A stretch of 50,375 nucleotides of DNA from Candidatus Segatella caccae (GTDB taxonomy: Bacteria > Bacteroidota > Bacteroidia > Bacteroidales > Bacteroidaceae), in contig USOQ01000007.1 of assembly GCA_900556395.1 (NCBI GenBank), forward strand, positions 1-50,375, given 5' to 3'. Position 1 is the stretch's first letter. The number at the start of each line of letters is the position of its first letter. Of the stretch, positions 33,684-42,478 are shown piece by piece. A program made the position numbers and the translations under genes. The notes under the pieces were generated by a model that saw only the letters and a list, made by a program, of their open reading frames with translations, was not told where the DNA came from and ran no database searches.

Positions 33684-35171
33684 TTACAACTTGCTCAATT
33701 CCTGTTTCCAAGCTTCATAAGCTTCCTTGTAAGCATCTCGACGAGCTACATCTGGCTCAATAACAGCCAATTTCTTCAGCGTAGCAAAAGCCTCATCATG
33801 ATCCTTGTAGATGCCTGCTCCAATACCTGCACCCTTGGCTGCACCAGCGCTACCATCAGTCTCATACAGTTCGATAGTGGCACCACTCACACTGGCAAGC
33901 GTGTCGCGGAACAAAGGACTAAGGAACATATTGGCTCTACCAGCATGTATCTTGTTGATATCCATTCCCATCTGTTGCATGATTTCCATACCATAGCAGA
34001 AGCTGAAGACAATACCTTCCTGGGCTGCACGTACAATATGTGCACGATTATGCTTATTGAAGTTTAAGCCACGAATAGAGCAACCCACCTCCTTATTCTC
34101 AAGCACACGCTCTGCACCATTTCCGAATGGAATGATGCGCACACCATCGCTGCCAATAGGTACACCAGCTGCCAAATCATTCATATCTGCATAGCTCACA
34201 TCTGGTGTGATATTGCGATGTACCCAAGCATTAAGGATACCCGTGCCATTGATGCAAAGAAGCACGCCCAAACGGTCGAGTTCTGTTGTATAGTTGGCAT
34301 GAGCGAAAGTGTTGACACGACTATGAGGATCATAGTTTACATCGCCAAGTACACCATATACAACACCTGAAGTTCCAGCAGTACTTGCTATCTCACCTGG
34401 ATTAAATACATTCAGACTGACCGCATTATTAGGCTGATCACCAGCACGATAAGATATTGGTGTTCCTTCTTTGAGTCCCAACTCTTGAGCAGCCTCCTTA
34501 GAAACAACACTCTGTACGGCAAATGTAGGTACGATATCGGCCACTACACTCTCGTCAAATCCATAGTAGTCGAGCAAGAACTTAGCTGGTTTTTTCTCCT
34601 TGAAATCCCACATCATGCCTTCAGAAAGACCACTAATAGTAGTCTTCACCTCGCCTGATAATTTCATGGCCAAGTAGTCGCCTGGCAACATGATTTTATC
34701 TATCTTAGCAAAGAGTTCTGGCTCATTCTCCTTCACCCAAGCCAACTTAGAGGCTGTAAAGTTGCCTGGTGAATTGAGCAGGCTCTGCAGACAGCGCTCT
34801 TCACCCAAATCGTGGAAGGCCTTCTCACCATAAGGTACGGCACGCGAGTCGCACCAGATGATACTGGGTCGTAAAACATTTTGCTGCTTATCAACGCATA
34901 CCAAACCATGCATCTGATAAGATATACCTATAGCAAGGATGTCTTCACCCTTAGCTCCTGTCTCGGCCATGATTTTCTGAAGCGACAATTTGGCATTGTC
35001 CCACCACATTTGTGGGTCTTGCTCTGCCCAACCTGCCTTCACTGCCATGATAGGAGCTTCATGATCTGGATAAAAAGCCGACGCTGCTATCTCGCCACTA
35101 TCTACATCCGTCAGTGAAGCTTTCACCGAACTGGAGCCTACATCAAAGCCCAACAAATATCTTCTTGCCAT
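33684..35171 (-). CDS. xylB: Xylulokinase (FGGY family)
   Basis: XylB phosphorylates D-xylulose to xylulose-5-phosphate for the pentose phosphate pathway. The 495-residue protein has the FGGY N-terminal ATPase fold (RYLLGFDVGSSSVKASLTDV), ISYQMHGLVCVD (the MHG motif of xylulokinases), IIWCDSRA, a central SYRAGDQPNNAVSLN with ASTAGTSGVVYGV, and the C-terminal signature ETDGSAGAAKGAGIGAG. No xylose isomerase gene is nearby. Another FGGY sugar kinase is possible but MHG and the overall motif order favour xylulokinase. The small acidic protein lies 65 bp upstream and may share its promoter. Confidence 0.88.
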   Translation of the reverse strand: MARRYLLGFDVGSSSVKASLTDVDSGEIAASAFYPDHEAPIMAVKAGWAEQDPQMWWDNAKLSLQKIMAETGAKGEDILAIGISYQMHGLVCVDKQQNVLRPSIIWCDSRAVPYGEKAFHDLGEERCLQSLLNSPGNFTASKLAWVKENEPELFAKIDKIMLPGDYLAMKLSGEVKTTISGLSEGMMWDFKEKKPAKFLLDYYGFDESVVADIVPTFAVQSVVSKEAAQELGLKEGTPISYRAGDQPNNAVSLNVFNPGEIASTAGTSGVVYGVLGDVNYDPHSRVNTFAHANYTTELDRLGVLLCINGTGILNAWVHRNITPDVSYADMNDLAAGVPIGSDGVRIIPFGNGAERVLENKEVGCSIRGLNFNKHNRAHIVRAAQEGIVFSFCYGMEIMQQMGMDINKIHAGRANMFLSPLFRDTLASVSGATIELYETDGSAGAAKGAGIGAGIYKDHDEAFATLKKLAVIEPDVARRDAYKEAYEAWKQELSKL

Positions 35172-35236
35172 AATTCTTAGGATTAATTAGATTATTGATA
35201 ATAAAGTTATTAACAAATATATTACACCAAACACTC

Positions 35237-35680
35237 CTACTCTTCCTTCAGCAGGTCGTTGAAGAAATGATCTAAGTCACTATCAAGCCCCTCCATGAGG
35301 TCGCCACCTACAATGACCGTATCATCATCTGCAAGATAGAGTTCACCAAGATTCTCCTTATCATCATCTTCGAGAACAAAGCTATATGGCTTCAGAATAC
35401 CCAAATTATCAATCAACTCGGCATTCTTTCTCATCATATTGCGCAGTATCTTGGCCACTTCTTCATAGAAGTTTTCATCCTTGTTGTCAATCCATTGTTC
35501 TACCACACAACGTGTTATCTCCTGGTCGTCATCATCAAAAGCCAGCAGTTCACCACTGTCTTGAGATACACGAACATGAATGTCTGTCAACACGGAAGTC
35601 TCTTCTGATTCAGGAAATTTCTGAGCTACTTTTCTCAAAAAGCGCTCCACCTGTAAGATTGTTTGTTCAGTTATGTCCAT
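35237..35680 (-). CDS. Conserved-looking acidic protein of unknown function
   Basis: This is a 147-residue, strongly acidic cytoplasmic protein with no signal or membrane span. It starts MDITEQTILQVERFLRKVAQ, is helical in the first 40 residues, has DDDDQEITRCVVEQWIDNKD in the middle and ends DLDHFFNDLLKEE. I do not recognise a family. It has its own promoter at 35702-35731 and lies in line with xylB. Confidence 0.7.
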   Translation of the reverse strand: MDITEQTILQVERFLRKVAQKFPESEETSVLTDIHVRVSQDSGELLAFDDDDQEITRCVVEQWIDNKDENFYEEVAKILRNMMRKNAELIDNLGILKPYSFVLEDDDKENLGELYLADDDTVIVGGDLMEGLDSDLDHFFNDLLKEE

Positions 35681-35701
35681 AGATTAATTCTTTTGGTTAT
35701 G

Positions 35702-35731
35702 CAAAGGTACTAAAAATAATGTGATGAGCAA
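35702..35731 (-). promoter_or_regulatory. Promoter of the acidic-protein/xylB unit
   Basis: On the minus strand TTG (35731-35729), 19 bp, TACCTTTG (35709-35702); 21 bases before the ATG. Confidence 0.6.
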
Positions 35732-35786
35732 GTAAAAAGATTAAAAAGTTTCTTTTTTCATCATTTTCTTTGCTCACCACAAATTG

Positions 35787-37289
35787 CTAAAACGATATTT
35801 TCTTTTTCTTACCCTTACTCTCGTTACCTACTCGATCGAGGGCTGTCACAACATAATTGTAACGCTTCTTCTCATAAGGAACGAGCATCGTGTTTTCGTA
35901 GGTCACTTGAAGGATATTTTCAACACTCGACAAGTCGACCTTCTCTCCTTTCTCAAAACGATACACAACATAGCGATTTGTCACATCACCCCACTTCTTA
36001 CCCTTTGGTGCTTTCCAAGAAAGCAAAGGACCTTTTTCCGTCCACACGAGTTTGAGACTTCTCACTGCTTTAGGTGACTTATCGTCCAAGAAAGGCATCA
36101 AAGGAGGCAATGCTGGTGTACGCCAGTAATAGTCACGAAGGGTATGTCCGATGTTGCCCACATTATCTGCAGCAGTTTTGGCATACCACAGCACCGTTCC
36201 CTTAACATTGGACATCTGTTGATGCAAACGATGCTTGGCTGGCAACTGATGACTCTTAGGGTTAGACGGGTCGGCAAACTTAGCTGTGCGCTCTATATCT
36301 TCACCGATATATAATGGTCGAGCTGCCGCATGCTTGTTCCACCAAGCTATCAGTGTCTTGTAATCGGCAGCCTTATTACCTATTTCCCAATAGAGTTGTG
36401 GCACGTTGTAATCTACCCAACCATTGTTGACCCACAGCAACACATCAGCGTATAGATCGTCATAGTTTTGTAGTCCATAAGTTAGACTACCATTAGGATC
36501 GTTGCGCTTATTGCGGTAAATACCAAAAGGAGAAACACCAAACTTCACCCAAGGTTTGATGGCATGAATAGTTTCACCCAACTGTTTTACAAAGCGGCTC
36601 ACATTATCGCGTCGCCAGTCTTGAATATTGGCAAATCCTCTATTCATACGTCGATAGAGTTCTTGGTCGGGAATCTGCTTACCGGGAACAGGATAAGGAT
36701 AGAAATAATCGTCGATGTGGAATCCATCGATATCGTAACGGCTCACGATGTCGGCTGCCACCTTACATGTATAATCGGCAGCCTCTTGCAATCCAGGATT
36801 TAACAAGACCAACTTATCATATGAGAAGCATAGTTCCGGATGCTGCACCACGACACTATTGGAAGCTAATTGTCCCGTGGGGGTAGCTCCATGCTTAGCG
36901 CGATAAGGATTGATCCAAGCATGTAGTTCCATGCCTCTCTGATGACACTGCTCCACCATCCACTGCAATGGATCCCAGTAAGGGATGGGCGCTTTTCCTT
37001 GTACACCTGTGAGATAGCGACTCCAAGGCTCCAACTTACTCTCATAGAGCGCATCGCACTCTGCACGCACCTGAAAGATGACGGCGTTGACACCATCCTT
37101 CTGCAATTCATCGAGCTGACTCATAAGCATATTCTGTATCTGCTCGGTCGTCTTGCCCAAATACTGTCCATTCACACACTGTATCCACACACCACGAAAC
37201 TCTCGCTTGTTCTGCGCCTTCACCTCATTGGTGAGCAATAGCAGAGCTATCACGGCTGTTACTGTAAAGATTGTCTTCAGTTTTTTCAT
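35787..37289 (-). CDS. Secreted GH10-like (DUF187) glycosidase with FN3-like domain
   Basis: The 500-residue protein from ATG 37289 has a signal peptide ending KAQN. Residues about 27-340 form a TIM barrel of the glycosyl hydrolase-like 10 family: REFRGVWIQCVNGQYLG at the start, DGVNAVIFQVRAECDALYES, GMELHAWINPYRAKHG, YDIDGFHIDDYFYPYP and KPWVKFGVSPFGIYRN. The C-terminal 85 residues look like an FN3 domain (LSWKAPKGKKWGDVTNRYVV, NYVVTALDRVGNESK). E. coli YngK is a homologue; some relatives cleave denuded peptidoglycan glycan. Substrate here unknown. It follows the TRIC gene by 26 bp. Confidence 0.85.
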   Translation of the reverse strand: MKKLKTIFTVTAVIALLLLTNEVKAQNKREFRGVWIQCVNGQYLGKTTEQIQNMLMSQLDELQKDGVNAVIFQVRAECDALYESKLEPWSRYLTGVQGKAPIPYWDPLQWMVEQCHQRGMELHAWINPYRAKHGATPTGQLASNSVVVQHPELCFSYDKLVLLNPGLQEAADYTCKVAADIVSRYDIDGFHIDDYFYPYPVPGKQIPDQELYRRMNRGFANIQDWRRDNVSRFVKQLGETIHAIKPWVKFGVSPFGIYRNKRNDPNGSLTYGLQNYDDLYADVLLWVNNGWVDYNVPQLYWEIGNKAADYKTLIAWWNKHAAARPLYIGEDIERTAKFADPSNPKSHQLPAKHRLHQQMSNVKGTVLWYAKTAADNVGNIGHTLRDYYWRTPALPPLMPFLDDKSPKAVRSLKLVWTEKGPLLSWKAPKGKKWGDVTNRYVVYRFEKGEKVDLSSVENILQVTYENTMLVPYEKKRYNYVVTALDRVGNESKGKKKKISF

Positions 37290-37315
37290 TGATTGATATA
37301 TTCGCATTTCTGTTA

Positions 37316-37975
37316 TTATTCGTTCTCTGGTTTGCCCAATTCCTCATCGCGCAACTTAGGAAGCGAGATGTGATACCTGACTGCTATCAAGCGAATGGCA
37401 CACACCACCACAAAGGCCACGGCCGTAGTGACATAGAGACTCACGCCCAGCGACGCTAAGGCCCAATAAGTCAAGCCACCGATAATACATGCCATGGCAT
37501 AGATTTCCTTGCGAAAGATAACGGGTTCCTCATTGAGCAACACATCACGTATCACACCACCAGCTGCACCCGTGATACATCCCATAATGATAGCAACCCA
37601 GAAGGGGAATCCACAGTCTATCGTCTTCTGAATTCCAGCTATATTAAACAAAGCAAGTCCCAATGTATCGAAAAGAAACCACGTGTTGTCAAGGCGTTTC
37701 AAATAATGATGAAATACGATGACTACACCCTGTGCAAAGAGCGTACATATAAGATAGATGGGGCTCAGCATCCAGAAGGGACGTACACCAAGCATCACAT
37801 CACGGATGGTTCCTCCGCCTATGGCGACAGCTACACCACACACAAAGCCACCCAACCAGTCGTAGTGCTTGGAGGCTGCAAGTCGAATGCCAGAAAGTGC
37901 AAAGGCAAACGTTCCTATAAATTCGACTACCCGCTGTAGAGTCATCATGAACTCTGGGTCCTGTTGTATACTCAT
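37316..37975 (-). CDS. TRIC/UPF0126-family membrane protein
   Basis: The 219-residue inner-membrane protein has about seven spans and two internal repeats of the family: FIGTFAFALSGIRLAA with GGTIRDVMLG in the first half, and GLALFNIAGIQKT with GGVIRDVLLNEEPVIFRKEI in the second. Bacterial relatives form trimeric cation channels, and some UPF0126 members transport glycine. It is probably co-transcribed with rarA upstream (33-bp gap) and the glycosidase downstream. Confidence 0.9.
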   Translation of the reverse strand: MSIQQDPEFMMTLQRVVEFIGTFAFALSGIRLAASKHYDWLGGFVCGVAVAIGGGTIRDVMLGVRPFWMLSPIYLICTLFAQGVVIVFHHYLKRLDNTWFLFDTLGLALFNIAGIQKTIDCGFPFWVAIIMGCITGAAGGVIRDVLLNEEPVIFRKEIYAMACIIGGLTYWALASLGVSLYVTTAVAFVVVCAIRLIAVRYHISLPKLRDEELGKPENE

Positions 37976-38008
37976 TTCTATGGTTTTACAAAATCATTCA
38001 ACATTTTC

Positions 38009-39280
38009 TTACTTAAACCTATCCCCCCAACAAGTTGCCATCCACTGATAAAGACGTTCTTCGGCTGGAGAATGTTGTGCATACCAAAAACGGCTATCAC
38101 AAAGGTCATCGGGAAGATACTGCTGCTCTACAAAATGACCAGGATAGTCGTGAGGATATTTATAACCATCATGATAACCCAATTCGCTCATCAACTTGGT
38201 TGGAGCATTGCGTATATGAAGAGGAACAGGCAGATTGCCCGTTTGACGCACCTTTGCTAAAGCGGCATCTATACCAAGATAGGCACTGTTACTCTTGGGA
38301 CTGGTAGCCAAATAAACCACAGCCTCAGCCAAGGCGATACGGGCCTCTGGCCATCCTATCTTCATCACTGTATCAAAGGCTGCATTAGCCAACAACAGGG
38401 CATTGGGATTGGCCAACCCTACATCTTCGCTGGCACTGATAACAACTCGACGAGCAATAAACTGGGGCTCTTCGCCCCCTTCTATCATACGTGCCATCCA
38501 ATATAAAGCTGCATCAGGATCACTACCACGAATACTCTTGATGAATGCAGAGATGATGTCATAATGCATATCACCCTGCTTATCGTAAGCCAAAGGATTC
38601 TGCTGAAGTTGCTCCTCCACCATCTTGTCGGTGATAACAACTTCATCTGAGCCTGCCGACTCTACCACCAGTTCTAATATATTGAGCAACTTGCGCGCAT
38701 CACCTCCGCTGAAACGCATCATAGCCCCCGTCTCCTGCAAGTCGATGCGCTTGTTCTTAAGTTCCACATCTTGCGTGATGGCACGATGCAGAAGTTCCTC
38801 CAAATCGGTCTTATCTAAGGGCTTAAGCACATAGAGTTGACAGCGCGACAACAATGGACGAATCACTTCAAAAGAAGGGTTCTCTGTGGTTGCTCCTATG
38901 AGGGTCACTACACCTTTTTCCACAGCCCCCAATAGGGAGTCCTGCTGACTCTTAGAGAAACGGTGTATTTCGTCGATAAAAAGAATGGGCGATACTGAAT
39001 GAAAAAACCTACCATTCTTAGCTCGTTCTATCACCTCACGAACATCCTTCACACCACTGGTCACAGCACTCAGTGTAAAGAAGGGCACCTGCAAGGTTTG
39101 AGCCACAATCTGAGCAAGCGTAGTCTTTCCTACTCCAGGAGGCCCCCAGAGTATAAACGACGATATCCTACCAGCGTCAATCATCTTGCGCAGTACAGCT
39201 CCCTCGCCCACCAAATGTTTCTGTCCTACATAGTCGGACAGCGTGCGAGGCCTCATTCTTTCAGCTAAAGGTTCACTCAT
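38009..39280 (-). CDS. rarA: Replication-associated recombination ATPase RarA
   Basis: RarA (MgsA) is a tetrameric AAA+ ATPase related to clamp loaders that works at stalled replication forks. The 423-residue protein has PLAERMRPRTLSDYVGQKHL, Walker A WGPPGVGKTTLA, Walker B ILFIDEIHRFSKSQQD, sensor GATTENPSFEV, arginine finger region RPLLSRCQLY, and a C-terminal helical tetramerisation domain (DPDAALYWMARMIEGGEEPQ, RRVVISASEDVGLANP, YPHDYPGHFVEQQYLPD). Normal length. First gene of a rarA-TRIC-glycosidase run. Confidence 0.96.
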   Translation of the reverse strand: MSEPLAERMRPRTLSDYVGQKHLVGEGAVLRKMIDAGRISSFILWGPPGVGKTTLAQIVAQTLQVPFFTLSAVTSGVKDVREVIERAKNGRFFHSVSPILFIDEIHRFSKSQQDSLLGAVEKGVVTLIGATTENPSFEVIRPLLSRCQLYVLKPLDKTDLEELLHRAITQDVELKNKRIDLQETGAMMRFSGGDARKLLNILELVVESAGSDEVVITDKMVEEQLQQNPLAYDKQGDMHYDIISAFIKSIRGSDPDAALYWMARMIEGGEEPQFIARRVVISASEDVGLANPNALLLANAAFDTVMKIGWPEARIALAEAVVYLATSPKSNSAYLGIDAALAKVRQTGNLPVPLHIRNAPTKLMSELGYHDGYKYPHDYPGHFVEQQYLPDDLCDSRFWYAQHSPAEERLYQWMATCWGDRFK

Positions 39281-39366
39281 TATATCTAAGATTATCTATC
39301 ATTTTTCTCATACGGTATTCGTCTTCTTGCATGACTCATCATTATTGGACAAACCCTGCTTTCTTG

Positions 39367-39396
39367 CAAAGGTAAACAAAAAAAATGAAACCCAAA
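39367..39396 (-). promoter_or_regulatory. rarA promoter
   Basis: On the minus strand TTTG (39396-39393), 18 bp, TACCTTTG (39374-39367). A second TTTG at 39400-39397 would give 22 bp. Confidence 0.6.
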
Positions 39397-39434
39397 CAAA
39401 AAGAATACATTTTTATGAAAAACACACAGAAAAA

Positions 39435-39466
39435 TTTGGATATTAAAAATATAGTATTTACTTTTG
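39435..39466 (+). promoter_or_regulatory. Promoter of the acidic-tailed gene
   Basis: TTTG (39435-39438), 20 bp, TACTTTTG (39459-39466); the ATG follows 25 bases later. It is divergent from rarA. Confidence 0.75.
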
Positions 39467-39491
39467 CAATTGAAAAAAACATGTAACAATA

Positions 39492-40307
39492 ATGAAGAAA
39501 GAAAAAGCATTGACACTCAAGACTCTGACAAAGAGTAATGTATGGGACATTCAGGAGAACGACGTGTTCCGTCTTTGGGAAGCAGCAGAAAAAGACGCTG
39601 ACCTAAAGGATTGCCAAAACAAATACGTCGCTATCATCCGCAGTGCCTTCGAGATTGAGGAAGTAAAGATAAACAAGCCTGAAGTCATTGAAAAATACAA
39701 TCAGAGAGGCTTCAAAGTAGGCGTTTTCCACATCAACGACAACAAGGTGAAGTATGCCATCAAGAAGCGCCCTATTCTTCGCGTTACCGACCTGACATAT
39801 GAGAATATTCGCCACATCAGCGCAGCAAAACTCATGGAGGTACTTGAGCGCAACTTCGGTGGTGGTTGGGATAGCTTGCCACAGAGCATACAGGACATCA
39901 TCCAGAGTGGTTTTGAAATCAGCACCACTACCCTGCCCAAGGATCGATTACACAAAGCTGGTGGCCTCTATGACAAGAAGGTAAACGATGGTTTTGAGGT
40001 TCTCGAGATTCCTAAGGGTACATGGACAGAGGCTATCTTCGCTAAGGAGAAGCCACTCGTAGAGAAAGTACGTATGAGATTCGGTGACGAGGATGAGCTC
40101 GATCGTGAAGATGACCTCGCTGACATGGAGGAGAATGACGAAGACGATGCTCCAGAGATAGAAGACCACTACAACGATCTCGATGAGGACGACGATGCTT
40201 TCGATGACGACAAGCTGACGGAAGAAAGTTATCGGACCACCTTCGAGGATCCTGAAAACTTAGGTCTTGACGACGCAGAAGATGTTGCCGACGATGAGGA
40301 ATACTAA
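39492..40307 (+). CDS. Protein of unknown function with long acidic tail
   Basis: This 271-residue cytoplasmic protein has a basic-to-neutral N-terminal part (about 1-200; MKKEKALTLKTLTKSNVWDI, ITDLTYENIRHIS-like region near 95, WDSLPQSIQDIIQSGFEIST) and a last 70 residues dominated by Asp and Glu (EENDEDDAPEIEDHYNDLDE, DDAEDVADDEEY). I recognise no family. Acidic tails often mimic nucleic acid or contact basic proteins such as HU or ribosomal proteins. It heads a short run with two small membrane proteins. Confidence 0.75.
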   Translation: MKKEKALTLKTLTKSNVWDIQENDVFRLWEAAEKDADLKDCQNKYVAIIRSAFEIEEVKINKPEVIEKYNQRGFKVGVFHINDNKVKYAIKKRPILRVTDLTYENIRHISAAKLMEVLERNFGGGWDSLPQSIQDIIQSGFEISTTTLPKDRLHKAGGLYDKKVNDGFEVLEIPKGTWTEAIFAKEKPLVEKVRMRFGDEDELDREDDLADMEENDEDDAPEIEDHYNDLDEDDDAFDDDKLTEESYRTTFEDPENLGLDDAEDVADDEEY

Positions 40308-40357
40308 ATCTTCAAACAAACAGTAACAACATTATACATTATTATATATATAAACAA

Positions 40358-40579
40358 ATGAACGCATTAACAGGATTTATCGTACTCTTCGTCGTTGCCC
40401 TCATAGGATGGGCTATCGCCGAACTGAAGTACAAGACACTGACCTTTACTCGTTCCGAAAAGGATATCGAGGAAGAAGAACTGTTGGAGAACGAGCACCG
40501 CGCACAGGGATTCAAGGAGATGAACATCCGCGACATCATGCGCAACAACTCTACCAATGGCTACAATGCAGTAGGATAA
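40358..40579 (+). CDS. Small single-span membrane protein
   Basis: The 73-residue protein has one N-terminal membrane span (about 3-21, TGFIVLFVVALIGWAIAEL) followed by a charged cytoplasmic tail (RSEKDIEEEELLENEHRAQG) and MNIRDIMRNNSTNGYNAVG. No family recognised. It lies 50 bp after the acidic-tailed gene and 16 bp before the Cys-rich small ORF. Coding is supported by composition and position only. Confidence 0.55.
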   Translation: MNALTGFIVLFVVALIGWAIAELKYKTLTFTRSEKDIEEEELLENEHRAQGFKEMNIRDIMRNNSTNGYNAVG

Positions 40580-40595
40580 ACATGACTATCAAAGC

Positions 40596-40778
40596 ATGAC
40601 TATCCAATACTTCATCATAGGTATCACATTGGCGGCATGCATCATGTATGCCGCCTTTTGTATCTATAAAGCGATTACTTCTGCCCGAAAATGCAAAGAT
40701 TATCGCTGCTCGGGATGTGCTTTTTACGAGAAATGCAAGAATAATCACAAAAAAACAAGAAAAAATTTGGTGGAATAA
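40596..40778 (+). CDS. Small Cys-rich membrane protein
   Basis: The 60-residue protein has one membrane span (about 5-28, IIGITLAACIMYAAFCIYKA) and a basic tail with a cluster KCKDYRCSGCAFYEKCKNN: six cysteines in all (15, 22, 33, 38, 41, 47). The layout resembles FeoB-associated Cys-rich membrane proteins, but no feoB gene is nearby. The cluster could hold a metal. Its last codons overlap the promoter of tRNA-Cys. Confidence 0.55.
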   Translation: MTIQYFIIGITLAACIMYAAFCIYKAITSARKCKDYRCSGCAFYEKCKNNHKKTRKNLVE

Positions 40779-40797
40779 AATAAAAGCACTACCTTTG
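40766..40797 (+). promoter_or_regulatory. tRNA-Cys promoter
   Basis: TTTG (40766-40769), 20 bp, TACCTTTG (40790-40797), 38 bases before the tRNA. The -33 box lies inside the end of the preceding small ORF. Confidence 0.8.
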
Positions 40798-40835
40798 CAC
40801 TCGCAATTCAGCAATGAATACGCAAACCTCTACAA

Positions 40836-40906
40836 GGTGTCTTAACCGAGCGGTTAGGTAACGGTCTGCAAAACCGTGTAGAGCGGTTCGACTCCGCTAG
40901 ACACCT
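40836..40906 (+). tRNA. tRNA-Cys (anticodon GCA)
   Basis: The 71-nt gene folds as a cloverleaf: acceptor GGTGTCT with AGACACC, anticodon stem ACGGT/ACCGT around CTGCAAA (GCA at 40868-40870), and a T arm with GGTTCGACTCC. The unpaired discriminator is T (40906), a key identity base for tRNA-Cys. CCA is not encoded (CAAC follows). It is followed by a terminator. Confidence 0.95.
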
Positions 40907-40911
40907 CAACA

Positions 40912-40945
40912 AAAAAGGAAGTTTCTTAAGGAACTTCCTTTTTTG
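40912..40945 (+). terminator. tRNA-Cys terminator
   Basis: AAGGAAGTT (40915-40923) pairs with AACTTCCTT (40932-40940) and is followed by a T-run. The preceding A-run also allows termination on the minus strand. Confidence 0.88.
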
Positions 40946-41127
40946 TTTTCTTACTTCTCAGGTATTACTTTCTATCTTTTCGAGACAATGAGATGGTTAT
41001 GTTTAAGATATTCAATATGATTTCTAACTCACACCCATGAAACAAGATTTCTCGCAATACGACTCTGCATTTGAGTGATGACCCATCTTTTTTGATAGAA
41101 AAGCACCATTTTCTTATCTTTTTTTAG

Positions 41128-41135
41128 TAACTTTG
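41128..41135 (+). promoter_or_regulatory. -7 element for rsmG
   Basis: TAACTTTG matches TAnnTTTG, 22 bases before the rsmG ATG. The -33 region (around ATTTT) is poor. Confidence 0.5.
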
Positions 41136-41157
41136 CCACCACATAAAAGAAGACAAC

Positions 41158-41781
41158 ATGGATATCATCAACAAATACTTTCCGAACCTCACGGATAGAC
41201 AGAAAGAGCAAATAGCACAGCTTGACGCTCTATATAGAGAGTGGAACGCTAAAATTAACGTTATCAGCCGAAAGGATATTGACAATCTGTACGAGCACCA
41301 CGTTCTGCACTCCATGGCTATCGCAAAGGCTATCAACTTCAAAGCAGGGTCTGAAATTCTCGACTTCGGTTGTGGTGGAGGTTTCCCAGGCATTCCACTT
41401 GCCATCCTCTTTCCTGAATGTAAGTTTAAACTCATTGATGGAACAGGCAAGAAAATCAAAGTATGCAACGAAGTGGCTACGGCCATCGGTCTACAAAATC
41501 TAAAGGCAGAACACCTACGCGGTGAAGAAGAAAAAGGAAAATACGACTTCGTGGTAAGCCGTGCTGTCATGCAACTTCCCGACCTGATGAAAATCATCAA
41601 AAAGAACTTTAAGAAAGCTCAACAGAATGCGCTGCCCAACGGACTACTCTGCCTCAAAGGCGGCAACCTACAAGAAGAACTGAAAAGCTTCAGCCATATA
41701 GCCGAGATAACTCCCCTGAGTACCTTCTTTGAAGAAGAATGGTTTGCTCAAGACAAACAACTCGTATACGTTCCTTGTTGA
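41158..41781 (+). CDS. rsmG: 16S rRNA (guanine-527-N7) methyltransferase
   Basis: RsmG (GidB) adds N7-methyl to G527 of 16S rRNA; its loss gives low-level streptomycin resistance. The 207-residue protein has LDALYREWNAKINVISRKDI, LYEHHVLHSMAIA (family signature), SAM-binding ILDFGCGGGFPGIPLAI, LIDGTGKKIKVCNEV, and VVSRAVMQLPDLM. Normal length. First of a run continuing with the MBL hydrolase (41 bp), ruvC (11 bp), the ABC ATPase (37 bp) and a small exported protein (10 bp). Confidence 0.95.
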   Translation: MDIINKYFPNLTDRQKEQIAQLDALYREWNAKINVISRKDIDNLYEHHVLHSMAIAKAINFKAGSEILDFGCGGGFPGIPLAILFPECKFKLIDGTGKKIKVCNEVATAIGLQNLKAEHLRGEEEKGKYDFVVSRAVMQLPDLMKIIKKNFKKAQQNALPNGLLCLKGGNLQEELKSFSHIAEITPLSTFFEEEWFAQDKQLVYVPC

Positions 41782-41822
41782 GACTGAAATATAGAAACGA
41801 AAAATAAAAAAAATAAAACAAG

Positions 41823-42467
41823 ATGTTACATATCGAAAGATTCCAGTGCAATATGTTGCAGGAAAACTGCTACGTAGTAAGCGACGATACCAAAGAATGT
41901 GTCATCATAGATTGTGGTGCCTTCTATCCTGAAGAAAGAAAAGCCATAACAGAATATATTACAAACAACGGCTATAAGCCTGTGCATCTGCTGGTTACAC
42001 ACGGGCATCTCGACCATAACTTTGGCAACGACACAATCTTCCAAACATTTGGTCTTAAACCCGAAGTGGCTGCAGAAGATGAAAATCTGATGAAAAATCT
42101 CAAACAGCAAGCTGAAACTTTCTACCAGATGAAGATAGACAATGACTTCCCATCTATCGGTAGATTCTTCGAAGAGGGAGAAGCCATTCACTTCGGTAAC
42201 CACGAACTGAGCATCATCCCTACCCCAGGACACTCTAAAGGCTCTGTTACATTCTATTGCGAGGCAGAAGGTGTGGCTTTCACAGGTGACACGCTCTTCC
42301 AAAATTCTATAGGAAGAACCGACTTCAAGGGAGGTTCCATGTTCCAGATCATCAACAGCCTGCGCCTGCTGGCACAACTTCCCGACCAGACAAAGGTGCT
42401 TCCAGGACATGGCCCCTACACGACGATTGGCGAAGAACTGGCACATAATCCATACATGGACAGATAA
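41823..42467 (+). CDS. MBL-fold hydrolase (glyoxalase II-like)
   Basis: The 214-residue cytoplasmic metallo-beta-lactamase-fold enzyme has TDHG-type motifs: LLVTHGHLDHNFGND (HxHxDH), PTPGHSKGSVTFY, FTGDTLFQNSIGRTDF and VLPGHGPYTTIGEE. These are glyoxalase II-type zinc ligands. The C-terminal substrate domain of true glyoxalase II is missing, so it belongs to the short YcbL-like group. The likely role is a thioesterase hydrolysing small thiol esters; substrate unproven. Confidence 0.9.
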   Translation: MLHIERFQCNMLQENCYVVSDDTKECVIIDCGAFYPEERKAITEYITNNGYKPVHLLVTHGHLDHNFGNDTIFQTFGLKPEVAAEDENLMKNLKQQAETFYQMKIDNDFPSIGRFFEEGEAIHFGNHELSIIPTPGHSKGSVTFYCEAEGVAFTGDTLFQNSIGRTDFKGGSMFQIINSLRLLAQLPDQTKVLPGHGPYTTIGEELAHNPYMDR

Positions 42468-42478
42468 ACCATACAACA

